64,000 bases of DNA from Begonia masoniana. Taxonomy: Eukaryota; Streptophyta; Magnoliopsida; Cucurbitales; Begoniaceae. A program made the translations under genes and the position numbers. Each line of letters begins with the position of its first letter. Position 1 is the first letter of the stretch. Shown here piece by piece: positions 10,901-23,874 of this stretch. The DNA lies in assembly GCA_022432975.1 (NCBI GenBank), contig CM039509.1, positions 1,667,982 through 1,731,981 on the forward strand, in the 5' to 3' direction. The notes below the pieces were generated by a model. It was given only the letters and a program-made list of their open reading frames with translations, ran no database searches and was not told the origin of the DNA.

Positions 10901-13219
10901 CAAATACAAACTTTTCCAGAACAAGCATTACAACAGAAAAACACCAGTTTTAGATTGAACAACAACTATCTTTAGAGCAGTTGTTAAAGGATATCATAGC
11001 AAAGTGATTCGTAGTCAAGTTGCATTACTTTGTGATCAAGGAGAACTAACTCAATCACTAAACAATCAATACCTAATTGATCATAATCTACCATATGTTA
11101 AGCCACCACGCACTTATGTACACCTTATTGACAACATTCTCAATAAGGGCGTACATCTCAAACAAAAAACCTTTAGGGTTAGACATTCGCAACACAAGAG
11201 AAACTCATAGTCACTCCCTTCTCTTTACCGTGTTTTACAAACATCACATTATACATAACCGGCTAAATATATTGAGTTCGAATATAACCAACAATACCTC
11301 GTGCAATATCCTTTATATTTCTAATAATTTTATGATGTATGATTTAAGCATTTAATGTGTGTGTATAGACACACATACTAATAAGGCAAGAATGATGACC
11401 ATGTATTTACCTAAATATCACCTAATCGCGTTCAAGACCATGTCAAAAGTAGAAATAAAACAACTGACAAATAAAAAAAATGCAAATTTAATTCTTTGCA
11501 TTCCGGGGGCCCACTCTTTAATTGCAGGCGCCCATTCCATTCTATTTCTTCAAACTAAAGTCATCCTGGGCATCCACCTCGAACACTGGAACTCACTACT
11601 AAGACACTTTTTCCAATCTTACTTTTATGGATGCCTGCCTTTAATTCTAGATGTTTGCTCTCAAGATCTTTTTTTTATGCTTATCATTTTGAGCATCTGC
11701 CCCAAACAATAAAATGCGCTTGCGCTTTCGAGATATTTTTCTTACTTTTACTTTTTTGAACATCTGTCTTGAACGCCCGAAACTCGACTTTGAGCTCCAC
11801 TTTCTAATTTCTTGCAATTTTAGCATATTTTCACGTTTGAAAACATTAAAACCCATCAAAATTCACTTGATTTTAACCATTATTTCAATAACTTTATTCA
11901 AAATCTATTCATTGCAACATTCAAAACTTTTATGCATCAATTTTTATCTGCAAAATATCTATAACATAATCTAAGAATCATCAAGCTAACACTCTACTAA
12001 CCATAACGATTTAATTTCATTTCTTAAATCAATCAATACAATCAAGTTTATCCATCATCTTTCAATTACTTAATTGCAAAACTAACCATCAAAACAATCA
12101 TTAACTCACATATAATCTCCACGACTCCATCTAAACTAAACAAAATCAACTTAGTTAGAAAATACTTATAATCAAAATTCTTATCTCTTTGATTTCTATA
12201 TTTCCACAATTTCAAGCCATGATTCTTGTATCAAAAGAATCCTTTTAGAGAGAGGAACAATTTTTGTTGAAGGCTTGAAGAGTTGAAGGTCAATTGACAC
12301 TCCTCCTTCAATTTCTCTCTCTCTCTTTTTCTCTCTCTTTCTCCCTTTAGCTAAGGAGCACGAAATGAGACTCCATATAGCAAGTTCTGATGATTTTTAT
12401 CATCTCTATGCGCTAAAGGCAATTTAGAGAGGTTAAGTTACTAATTTGCTCATTTTGTCCCTTTAAATGACATCAAACCTTCATTCTATATATTGTCAAA
12501 AATATCATAATTTCTTATGTTTTAGTATACTTAACTTAGACTAATTAATTTTGATTAGTTCTCAAGATAATCACCATGATTAACATCGTTAATCATTATT
12601 GACCTTAATTACTCTCTTGTTACACCTTAATTCCATTATTAATCACTAATCCTAAATTGGTATGTGTCTCTAACTTATTGGTCAATAGATTCATTCCTTG
12701 AGATGCTTAATGATGTCTAATGAAGTCCATATGACCAGTTTTATGGTCTTCAATTCACTCGAGCATCTACAATTAATCACTTGAAATTGAAAGTCATAAC
12801 TTGACTATTTTTTTATGCACTGTGTTGACTTTACATATGCATATTTTCATTCCAAAATCAATTTGTACCTTAGGATATTTAATTTGTTGTTCTAAAAGGG
12901 TTTGAGATTCTTAGTATGATAACCTCTTCAATTAACTTCAAACAATGACTATACTTGTAAGAAGCAATTCCATTAACTTTCGTGCAAAAATTAATATGTT
13001 TCCATGTAAATCTCCAATTGGTTTAGTTTCATTAATAATTCATAACCCAGGGTATAATGACTAACTAATGTAGTGGGTTAACTCATTCATATTTGTCAAC
13101 CCATAGTTTATCATCATTTAGCCACATTTAGTTATTCTCATAAAAAAAATATTATAATTAGTCTTAACTCGAATATGTTTGAGGTTTAAGTTTTATTTCA
13201 TAGTCTGTCTTTTCTTGTT
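10901..13219. other. AT-rich retrotransposon debris, no gene seen
   Basis: Small open frames (for example 11004-11210 and 11359-11712) match nothing I know. The 11500-11800 stretch (GGGCCCACTC, GAACGCCCGAAACTCGAC) and the CT-rich 12310-12350 stretch look like decayed gypsy LTR material. No edges could be fixed. Confidence 0.4.
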
Positions 13220-13978
13220 TTATTAAATTATGAAGAAGTAAAAAATGTAGGCCATTAGAAGAAAATTGACAGCCAGCAACCAGGCATGTATCACCCCCAG
13301 ATTATGAAAGAAAATGCTCTTAATTTGAAATATTTCAGGCTTATCTTTGGACTGATGATCTCTGAATGAAGGGTCTGAAGAGTTAGAGGGTTCTACAGCT
13401 GTGTAATTTGGCCTCCAGCATCCGAACAAAATTACTTAAGCGAACTATCTTTCGTGATTCGAACAAATGTTTTAAGAATTTTTCCTTGTCGATTTGGTTT
13501 CGTCAACAATGTTTTTCACTTTTGGTTAGTGCTGGATCGACATATCATCCTGTAAAGAAAATTCAAAAGCAAAGTGATGGACGTTGCTTTACTTACATTT
13601 GACGAACTGTTTCTTAAAGGCATTTTATTTTGTAAAGACAACGTGAACAGCTTCTGAAAACTCCATTTTTACTGTTTTTCAATCCACTTTTCTTTAAAGT
13701 TGCTCAAAACTTGGTACGATGATGGATGCACTGCAAATGTTGTTTTTCGGTTAAAAAAAGAAAGAAAACTAAAGAAATAATAATTTTGGAAGGAAGTCCA
13801 ACCTATTGATCTATCTACACAGAGGCTGCAAATTAGGACGTGTAACCTCTGAAATTATTGTGGCCCAATTCCAGACTTTCCAGTGCATAATGTTTCTGCT
13901 TCTCTCTGAAAACTTCAAACAACTTGGCTCCTAGAATATTCTAAACACACACACACAAATATATATCTTTATATATAT

Positions 13979-14012
<34 letters not shown>

Positions 14013-14300
14013 AAATCATAATTTTCAATTAATTTTGAATTTAATTCAAACGCTCTGAATTGAATGGTGTCTGGTACATATTTGGCAAGATGCTGAGCAC
14101 TCTTGGTCTGTCATGGCGCTGATTCAGAGGGGAAGGAAGGGGTTAGAGAGAGAAAGTAGAGAGAGAGAGCAATGAGAGGTAATCAGAGATCTGTGTCTGG
14201 GTTTGAGGGAAGATGAGAGGGACGACTGATTCTGCCATTAAAACTTAGGCCTTTACATCAGTGGCACTGAAAAACATGCTGCTCTCTCTTCACATTTATA
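13220..14300 (-). other. Unassigned, higher-complexity region downstream of the IDD gene
   Basis: This stretch is less AT-rich than its surroundings. On the minus strand a TATA-like TTATAAATG lies near 14300 and an acceptor-like TTCTTTACAG at about 13557-13548. A 68-codon minus frame (13223-13429) starts MFGCWRPNYTAVEPSNSSDP and ends in a hydrophobic tail. No homology is recognised. It could be a non-coding transcript or decayed DNA. Confidence 0.25.
13983..14009. repeat. (AT)n microsatellite
   Basis: About 13 uninterrupted AT units, preceded by shorter ACAC and ATAT runs from 13945. Confidence 0.9.
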
Positions 14301-14378
14301 ACCGACCAGATACGTAGTTAAAAAAAAAAAAAAGGACCTCTTCCTCCATCTCTCTCCCTCTCTCTCCTCTTCAAACGT

Positions 14379-14563
14379 CTCTCTCTCTCTCTCTCTCTCT
14401 CAAACTCTCTTCTGTTTCTCTGCCTATTATCTCCTCTCTCTTCATCTCAATTATCAAACAGTAAAGTTAAAAAAGTTGCTAAATTTTTTGGGTAGAGTTG
14501 TGATATAATCACTGTAAATTTGATTTTTAATATGAGAGTTTTTGCCCTCCTTGTCTTCTCTCT

Positions 14564-14609
<46 letters not shown>
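14379..14609. repeat. Two (CT)n microsatellites downstream of the IDD gene
   Basis: Pure CT runs at 14379-14401 and 14565-14609 (over 20 units), with shorter CT-rich DNA between 14340 and 14430. Confidence 0.85.
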
Positions 14610-14611
<2 letters not shown>

Positions 14612-15073
14612 GTTATGCAGAAATAAATAATGGCCAGTGCCATTATTTAATGCAGCAGAGAAAAGGGTCTTCACTCGATGATAAGACCTTCGCTTGGCCA
14701 ACAAAGATCTTCAAATAGTCCAAACATAAAATCCAAAATACACTAACAAAAGTTAAAACCCTCGAACAAATAAAAAATATAAACAACTGTTTCTGAGCTC
14801 ATCCAATGAAATAGTCACGGAGTAAGATACCCTACAGAAGAACCCTACTTTAGTCCTCATATTTTTATCTAAAATATAAAATAAAACGGATTTTATACTC
14901 AATTATTAAAAACCCATTTGATTTCCAAGTCTACATTCAGCAAATTAATGAACAAATTACACCACACAAATTGAAAAAAAAAAAAGGAAAAACACTCTCA
15001 CTTGGTGTACTAAAATAGTTTAAGTGGAGAAAAAAATACAGTAATATAAAAAAAAAAGGAAAAATGAATCCAT

Positions 15074-17322
15074 TCATGGATTAAATTGATGATGTTTTTC
15101 TACTTGATCGCCTTCTGTCGTGATTACTGAAGAAATAAAACTCAAAACCAGTGAATTCTCATTTTCTGAAGAAGGTAAAACTGTTTTTCTTGCCTGAATT
15201 CTTCTTTGACAAGCTTGGCACGTGATTTGCAGAATTGTGGAGTTCATCTTTTTGATTGCATGTTCTTTAAAAGCTTGAGCTTTTTCTAGCTCATTCTGGG
15301 CCTGCTGCCTAACTCTCTTTGCATTTGCAAATTCTTCTTCGGCTAATTCAATCTGTCTCTTCGCTTGTTTTCTCGCTTCTTCGGCGCAAGCTTTTTCCGC
15401 CATGGCCATTCTAAGCTGCTCTTCTTCTTTGATAATCCTCGAAACTGAAACAAACCGAGATTTCTCGTCCTTCACTGAGTTCGATTCGAGTTTCTTGATG
15501 AAATTAGATGAAGCAATCGAGAGCTGCAAATGAGTCGATTGCTTTTCGTCTTTATTCGGAGAAACGGAAGAAATATCTGTTGGATTTGATGAAGTGGTAG
15601 AGAGCTGAAGATCAAGATTGTGATAGTAAGTGTGGGCATTTTCTTGGGGGGTGTTTTCTTTTGAGTTGGGGAAGAAAATGGCGTCTTTTCTCTTTTGAGT
15701 CGCCATTGATGGCCAAATCTGAGCACTCGCAAAGTTGGTATCGCTCGTCGGGCTGAGACTCGAAGCTGTCCGAGATAAGCATGCCGGCTGAGGAGTTTGC
15801 AATTCTGGCCGAAGTCGACCCAAGTTGCAAGCATCTTGATGTTCTATGAAACTTTCCACCCTAAAAAAAAACACATGAAAAGGTCTCAAACATCCATTTT
15901 TATCTTCAAATATACATAAAAAAAAAATAGAGAGAAAATAACCAATTTGTCGAATGTAAGAAATGTGCTGACAGAGATTTTCCTATTTTTGATGAATATA
16001 GTGGGTGTTCATCTGCAATTTTTATCTGAAATTCTCTCTTTTTTTCTACACTCAGGATCTTCAATATATTTTTTTTAATAAATTCCAACAGAGAACTTAA
16101 AAAGAATGTGATTTCCAGTGGGTTCAACCTAATTCACTAAAAAAAAGAAGGAAAATGGAAGAAAGTAGCTAAAGTTCTTGATTTGTATGAAGAAACTTGT
16201 GATAATCTATGATAGAAACGAAGGCTAATGATTGAGAATATGTGGAATAATTTGTCGAAGCATAATATTTAATCATGGTGGGTTTCTGTTTCGGGTCTCG
16301 GAAAGCCAAAAGAATATTGAAAGAGAAAATTGATTTTTTTTTTGGGGAAATGTGAGGAAAAGGAAACTGTTGATGAAAGATGGTTTAAAAATTGGATTAA
16401 ATTGTCATTAGTCAAAATAAAAAAACTCTTTTTTTCTTTTTTTTTTAGGTCAAACCCAGATTTTCAACTAAAAGGATGATGATCTACAGAAAGAGAGAGA
16501 GAAATTCAAATCATTTTTAATATGGTGATGATCAGGTGGAGTGTTAAATAACTTTCTCAACACTGGTCAAATTCGGTGGAGGGAGGAAGAAAATCGTGAA
16601 TATTGATAGATCTTTTTCTGGGTTGATAATTGGGTGATGATATTGGGAGGTGATGAGAGGAGAGAGAAAGGATGGAGAAAGTAGAGAGAGAAAGGAACTG
16701 TCACCTTGAGAAAACTCGGCCACAGTCGCAAGAATGGCCTCTTGTTCCACAGGTTTTGAGATGAGCTTTGTAATCTGATTGAACTGCATATCCTTTGGAA
16801 CATTTTTCACAAACCCATTGCTTGTGATTGCTGTGCTTTCGGCGGAAATGTTTTTTTATTCCGACGAGATCTCCGAGGGCGTGGCAGGGGTCGTGGTGCA
16901 AGCAGCTCGGCTCCGGACAAACAAACACTCTCTTCCTCACCGACGGCGACTCCCTCTTCAACAGTTTCCACGGCACTTTGTGTCTCCGGCGATGCATTTG
17001 CAGATTCTGATCTCTCTGAAATCCTTGGTTGCAGATCTCACACACATATCGATCCGATTCCAGCAATGTTTTGGGCGAAAGAGATACTACATCTGCATCT
17101 GGATCTAACAAAAACCAAAGCTCAATTCATTAGAACAGGACCAGCGATTATAAAGTATTGCAGAAAATTCTGCGAGGAAGAAATTCCTCAGTTTTTTTTT
17201 TTTTTCAGGTCACCTGGTGTTCCCGCCGGTCGTCGTTTCCTCTTGTTACTCGTTCCATTTTCTAAGCACGAAAATGGTTCACAAGAAGGGAGAGAAGGGC
17301 AAGAGCTATTGGGTATCATCAT
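15074..17322 (-). CDS. INDETERMINATE DOMAIN C2H2 zinc-finger factor, IDD14/15/16 (SGR5-like) clade
   Basis: Three coding exons join without frame loss: 17322-17214, 17104-16705 and 15860-15074 (431 codons plus TGA), with GT-AG introns of 109 and 844 bp. The nuclear signal KRKRR is at residues 27-31. Four fingers follow: CEICNQGF...H (58-78), CPEP...H (99-127), CEKCSKGY...C (135-155) and CDCGRVFSR...C (162-181, split by intron 2). This is the complete ID domain. The C-terminus has a long charged coiled coil (EEEQLRMAMAEKACAEEARK onward) and an ILQITCQACQRR segment specific to the IDD14/15/16 branch. Arabidopsis members act as nuclear transcription factors in shoot gravitropism, auxin-related organ form and starch metabolism; which paralogue this is cannot be settled here. 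GA-rich leader DNA lies upstream. The start is the first in-frame ATG of MMIPNSS. Confidence 0.95.
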
Positions 17323-17660
17323 CAGAAATTTCTTGATCTTCAGTAATTGATTTTGATTATCGTCTGAAAACCATGGTAGTTGCTTATGAGAGAGAAAAAA
17401 GGGTGGAGAAGACGAAGATGATAGAGAGAGAAAGAGAGGGTTTAGAGAGGAAAAGAAAGGGCTTACTTTCGGTTAGCTGCTCAGCCTTCTTTTAATTAGC
17501 TTTTTAAGCTTTCAGCTTTTCTCCACCAGCTTTCTCTCTTTGTTTCTTCCAACCTTCATCTTCACCAGATTATGCAGTGGAGTCTCTTCTTAATAAACTT
17601 CCCTCGGTAGAGAGAGAGAGAGACAGAGGAGAGAAAGAGAGAGAGATAGAGAGAGAAAAA
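17323..17660 (-). promoter_or_regulatory. GA/CT-rich 5' leader and proximal promoter of the IDD gene
   Basis: Upstream of the IDD start on the minus strand are CT-rich tracts (17385-17465 and 17608-17657, GA on the plus strand) of the kind common in plant core promoters and bound by BPC/GAGA-type factors. I see no convincing TATA box, so the transcription start is not placed. Confidence 0.4.
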
Positions 17661-19627
17661 ACATCCCCACAAAGAAACAAAGTTGAACAATTATCACACC
17701 CAACAAAAAATATACTTGCTGTAAAAATCTTTGCATGGAAAAAAAATCCATCTCCGTCCAACCCTGTCAGTCTCTTGCACCCTTTTTTAATTATGAAAAA
17801 TTATAATATTAAATAAATAAACATAAAAAGTGGAGTTCTTGGCCTATTTACTCCTGAAATTTTTAACAATATTACTATATTATAATTATAAATAATTAAA
17901 ATAATAAAATAATTATATAAATTAACAAATGATCCCGTTAGAATATTGTGGCAGCTTGCCCTGTGAATATAAAGAAAGATACGATGTTATGTTGATTTTG
18001 AGATCCTAATACATACTAGTGAGGATGTACAATCTCATATCGCTTGAAAGAGTGAAAATTGAGTGCTTTATAAGTAAATTTTTCTTCCATACTTATTACA
18101 ACGTGTTTTTAGTTAACCTCAATAACAAATTTGTGCTTCCTCCGATTCAAAACAGATAATATTGTACTAAGAGCACCGGAAGAATCTACAAATGTACGAT
18201 TAAAATATAAAATTAAAATGCAAATATAAATTTTAACTGGGATGACAATCATTATGACTCATGTTTTATTATTAATAATGTACAAGAAAGATGTGATCTA
18301 CCATCTATTATGCTCTGGCTCTTCCATTGTTCTAATTAATTAAGCTTTTTAGAACAGCTTTTTCTAAAGGTGTGGATTCTGAGGATGGATGTAAGGTCAC
18401 CTTCAATGGCATGGTAATCACTGAAATCATAATTCACTGTTGAAGATGCTTTCTTTTTGGGTAAAAATATTTTGGGAGTTCATATTGCATGCAATCAGAT
18501 TGCCTAAATTTACCTTTTTTGTGGGCTTTAATTGATGAATTTAACAATTAATTAAGTAATTAATAGCATCATTAAGAGATTTGAATCTGTAAAAATTATT
18601 ATAAATTGTCTGACATAAAGTAAATCTAGTCATTTTGGTGTGTGGGTAAAGATTTCTGGTACAAAAGTGTCCTTTTTTGGTAAAATTTATTAATTTTTTA
18701 TTACATAAAATGAAGCTCAAATAGAGAGAATAATTCAAATTTTAAGACTTGTCTTCACACAACTTTATATATAAAAAAAATTATTTAGGTTTTGTTTTTC
18801 CAAACCACTAATTTGAAAAGAACAACAATGAAAACAGTAAATAATGTGTATCACAATATCACGTAGTCGGTTAAATTCGATCAGAGATATTGTTTGTGTA
18901 AAACTACTTCATTTAATTTATTTGGTTTCACACTTTCATAATCTTAGTATGTGACGATGAAAATAGAGAATTATAGGTTTACCCTGCGTTCGTTTACGTG
19001 TCATTTTATTATATCTTTCATTTATAATTATTCGACACAAAATATTTCGGTGATCATTTCTAGAATGATTTACATAAATTGATCACTTTTCTTTATGTAC
19101 TAGAAATTAAGACGTTGTATTAATACTTTGTACAAAGAAAATAATACTTTGATGTACTTATCGCAAATCCTTCTCACATGCCACCATTTTAAGCCGAAAA
19201 ACTTCCCGGTGACAGTTGTTTCTATCCTAACGAGGATGATGAACACAAGTTTGATCGTTTAGAAGCGCACTTGTTAGAGGACTTCAAGCAGAAAAACTTG
19301 CACACTTCAAGCCGTAAGGAATTATTATCCAGTTATAAAAAAAATCTCGTGATATTGTTGATCATATACAAAACAAAAATAATTCAAACATAGTAGTGCT
19401 TGTAGAACCTAAATGGGAAGAGAAATTAAAATAAAGTTATTAGAAAAGTAGAATTCGTTTGGTGGCTGCTTGGACCCATTTCAAAACCCTACCATAATTT
19501 TCACCACTTCTCTCCTACAGCTTATCTATCCCATATGTATTATTTTAATTGGATTAAAGCTGTTCTATGCCTTTTACAGGACAAGAAATATATAATTTAA
19601 AACCCCATGAACACCCAGCTTTCACTC

Positions 19628-19694
<67 letters not shown>

Positions 19695-21533
19695 ATTAGT
19701 TTGGTTTGGATTAATCAATATAATAATTATATGCTACAACAAGTACAACATGTGGAATGAAGCTTTATTTAAGAAAACATTAATTATTAGATTCGGGATC
19801 GATAATACACTTGGGGAAGATAATTACAAAGGACATTCTCGTATGATGTTGCATGTGTTTGAGAATCCAACTTTCATTCTCTCTCTATTTTCCTTTTTCT
19901 TTTGATTAATTAATTAATTATTAACTAATTAGATTATATTAAAAAAAGCCTTCATTGTCATGAATCAGACTCTCCCTTTTCTATTTTTATTCATTATTTT
20001 ATGTATTTGGCATCATGTTCATAGTCACGTACACATTTTATTCTCTCCTTTTAAGGGATAACAATGGGTACAAAAGGTGGTCAAGTGGCTAAGCATTTTA
20101 TGTATGCATTTAAAAATAAGACAAATGTTTTTTTTTTAATTATTATTTCCTTAATTAAATATATGATGATGTGATAGAGTGATTACATAAATTCTATTCT
20201 ATCTTTCTACCATTTGTTATGTTTCTTGTGTTTTGTTCGATGTTTTTGTTTATAATCAATGAAATATATACAGTATATTAAGAAGTGTCAAACAACGTTA
20301 AAAAGTGTGCTAGCAATATCCAAGAGGAAAAAAAGTAACTAGAAAAAAAAGTGTCTACCTTCGCAATGAAAAAAACAATATCTGTCTATTTTGGACAGAA
20401 GATCGCACGACTTTATTGTAGTTCTTGGATATGACATGCTATATATATAGAGCACTGCAAGACCACGAATTTTCAATATAAGATTGTGATCATATCATTT
20501 GATCTAGAATTCTATACTGTACTGCTTGTTTGCTATTTATATATTTTGTGACATACGAAAGCACATTAAATAGAAGAGCATTGATTGTGGGTCCCCTGGG
20601 ATTGAAAATCTCTTAACTTCTTAATGATATGTTTAAAATGTGCACACTTATTAAAAACATCACGGGTAAGGTGATACATATGTGCGAGATTTTGAATATG
20701 ATATTTAGATCATACATATTAACATTAATAAAACATATTAATATGATACTTGATAAAATAAAACTATTTCAGTAAATAAAAAATTCATATGCATTGATTT
20801 AATAATCATAGCACGGTGTATGAAGTCATCAATACATGTGTTGATTCATAAATCATCACGTATTTTGTGTGGAATGCATAACATCTACATGATATTACAC
20901 TACATATCATTGCATATGATATAAGAGTGAAGATTTAGTACATGTGATTAGTTGCACTTGAGGTTAGATATGCATTAAGTTATTTGCATGTGAAGATACA
21001 ACATTCACAAGTATATTGATTATGATATTTAGTCTATGATCCACTCGAAAATGACATTAGAATATGAGATATGTGCGTACGCAAGTGAATGACTAAAAAG
21101 AAAAATTAAAGTTGTGAGGACTATAAAGGGTTAGTACATGATTAGATATGATATTAACTTAGTTCATCTTATCTTTTAGTTAGAATTTTTAGTGGGCTTT
21201 GTAAAAAATTATGTTGTCCCTCTAAATTTTCAAGTACATATGGGCATTGGAGAAGAAAAAGGCAAATCAAAGATGATGTAAAGATATTAGCACTTCCATA
21301 AGAGTACAAGACTTTTATTTTGTTCTTTTTTTTTTTTTTTTTTTTTTTGTATTTCCATTGTTATTTCCCATGTATGCATAATTTGTTTGGTGTGAGTCTT
21401 TTAATATGTAAGACTTCTAAAATAATTGTGGTATTATCGTAATAAGGCTTTGTATATCGTTTATTTTTATTTAGACGTTTGTTTGATCTTTATAATGATG
21501 TGCGGGTATAATGTGCCCAACAAGTAAATGTTT
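17661..21533. other. Long AT-rich intergenic region, no gene seen
   Basis: No open frame here has recognisable homology, and no terminal repeats were found. It contains a 59-bp (AG)n run at 19632-19690 and a 23-base poly-T at 21327-21349. Confidence 0.5.
19632..19690. repeat. (AG)n microsatellite
   Basis: About 29 uninterrupted AG units. Confidence 0.95.
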
Positions 21534-21542
21534 TAAATATTT

Positions 21543-22554
21543 GGAAAATTATCAATTTTAACCATGTACTATACACGTTATTTCAAGTAGACCCCTGTAC
21601 TAAAAAAACCGACAAGTCGAACATTGTACAATTATTCTGTTATCGTTTTAAACCTTTTTAAAATTTCTATTAAAACCCTACCATTATTCCATGTGCAGAA
21701 TCTAAATTTCTTAAAAAACATAATTTTTATCTTTTCTGTTCGTTTTCTTCTTTGCTCTGCTCAATCCACCAGCTCTAAATCCCCAAATCTTCACAACGTA
21801 CGATCAGATTTTGGAAAGGGAAAGTTGCTTTTATTTTATCTGGGTTTCTTAGAATTTTCTTTCCTTTCGATTTCTTGATTTAAGGGAAGAAATTGATTAT
21901 ATTATATACACCAAACATCCCATTTTCTGAGCATCCAAACAGAACCCAAAAAGAGGGGAGAAAACAGGAAAAACCTAATTTATTGATCTTCATTGTCGAA
22001 CTCTTTAGATCATTCTTCTGAAATAGGCTCCAACGAAGGAACATTAGAAGGTTTAATCGGATAAATGATGGGCGCCGGAGCAACCTCAATCCAACACCGC
22101 AACTTTCTGAAATCTTTCTCCATCGAAGAGAGTTCAAAATCAAATCTGAAAAACTCTGCAAATAAAAGGGTCTTAAGACCTTTCCCCCTTCCTCGCCTTT
22201 CCAGGGAAGAAGAGAGACAAACGAGAGAAGGGTATTCGAAAACTTTGCTGAAGATATTTTTCTTTTGCCTGCAAGAAGGAAAAGGAGGAAACTTGGTGGA
22301 AGAAGGAAATCACGGTTCGATTGAGTTTCAGTGTTTTTTGGTCGGATTTTTAGTTCGATTGAGTTTCAGTTTTTTTCTCGGTGATTGAAATTTGGATTCT
22401 ACAAGTGGAGTAACGGTAGGGTTTTAACAGAAATTTTAAAAAGGTTTAAAACGATAACAGAATAATTGTACAAGGTTCGATTTGTCGGTTTTTTTAGTAC
22501 AGGGGTCTACTTGAAATAACGTGTATAGTACAGGGTTAAAATTGATAATTTCCC
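21543..22554. mobile_element. Mutator-like non-autonomous element with 148-bp inverted repeats
   Basis: Terminal inverted repeats span 21543-21690 and 22407-22554 with few mismatches, starting GGAAAATTATCAATTTTAAC and containing CTGTACTAAAAAAACCGACA. Perfect 9-bp duplications TAAATATTT flank it (21534-21542 and 22555-22563). Long inverted repeats plus 9-bp duplications are diagnostic of Mutator-like elements. The 716-bp interior has no transposase. It contains gene-like DNA of higher complexity (for example the open frame 22065-22388), so it might be a Pack-MULE carrying a host fragment, though I cannot name a source. A relative lies at 50760-51608. Confidence 0.88.
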
Positions 22555-22563
22555 TAAATATTT

Positions 22564-23874
22564 TTATTGCATGTAATAAATAAATAAATAAATAATCTTT
22601 ATGATTAATTTTTATGTTTGCATTATACGAAATGCTTTATAAATTCAAAGAAAAATCATTGATTATTTGTGCAATTTTAAATTTACATACATATTAATAT
22701 AAGTGGGATTAAATTAAAAAAAAATAATCACATTAGTCCATGACTTATATTTGAAGTATAAGATCTTCAAATTAATAAAGTCATAAATACAGTTCACTTC
22801 ATTAAGAATGTATAGTCATATCCCTACTATATATGTAATGACATGAAGTGATTGTATTTTATATAATATGATTATATAGGACTAGACCAGATTAAATTAT
22901 ATTGCCCTTATAATATTCGTTAAATGAAGAACAGTTAATTTTATCATAATGATAGTCATATATGAATTATCTTAATTCATTGTATTTATTAGACTTCTAT
23001 TTCATTTTAATTTATTTTTTGATTTACTCGGTATAGTTTTGTACGAGCTACATTACACAAACCTTGTATTTTGAGAATAAATTAAATAAGTAGGTGAGAA
23101 TGATAACATTAACACAATGAAACCCACAATACAAGATTCCCTTGTTTGTTAGTTCAAAGATTGAATAATTAGCGCATAAATTTATAAATGTTATAAATTA
23201 ATTATTCAATTAGAAACTAATTGATGTGCTTAGGGCTGGTGTGGGAAGCACCTACAAGAAGCATAACCAAAAGCACAAAAAATGCTCCTCAGATTTACAC
23301 CATAAATGGCCGAAAGAGACCCTATTTCCAGAACACATAACTTTCACATATCAAGTCCAAACACTCTGAAATTTTAGCAATGGCTAGCCAAAAATATAAG
23401 CGCAATGCTCATAAAATTTCAAGTCCAAATTCATTGTGACCAGAAAGTTGTGCAACAAACAAAATAGAAATTTTGCTTCTAGGGTAAACAATTTTCTGGG
23501 CAGAATATTGTCCAACTTGTAAAATGTATAACTTTTGATTGGCTGAACCAAATAAGTTGAAATTTTAAGACAACCTCACTTGATAAGTGGATGGAGGACT
23601 TTAAAATTTCAGAAAGAAATTCGCAGAGATGACCAAGTTATGGCCGATAGAATCGATGCTAGTCCGAAGACTATACGAGGATCACCCTCGGATTAAGGGA
23701 CCTCCGAAAATTTAATTAAACTCCTGCAAACGATGCAAGGTTTTCCACCCTTCTTCTAGCTTCCAACCTTTGTAAGATTGGAGAGAAAGAATGGCAATAA
23801 GAGCCACCAAGTAACCTTAGACTTGGAGGACAATAAAGACAACTTCTTTGCTCGCATGTGACTCACCGAGGATT
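22564..23874. other. AT-rich, then retrotransposon-like DNA, no gene seen
   Basis: AT-rich DNA to about 23220 is followed by more complex sequence (GGCTGGTGTGGGAAGCACC at about 23234; ATGACCAAGTTATGGCCGAT at about 23627) with no open frame. The second part looks like untranslated transposon DNA abutting the Cassandra array. Confidence 0.4.

Noticed and set aside
14050..14275. miR156-like string (minus strand TGACAGACCAAGAGTGCTCA)
   Set aside because: It resembles miR156 only with internal mismatches and an insertion, and I could not find a star strand or hairpin nearby.
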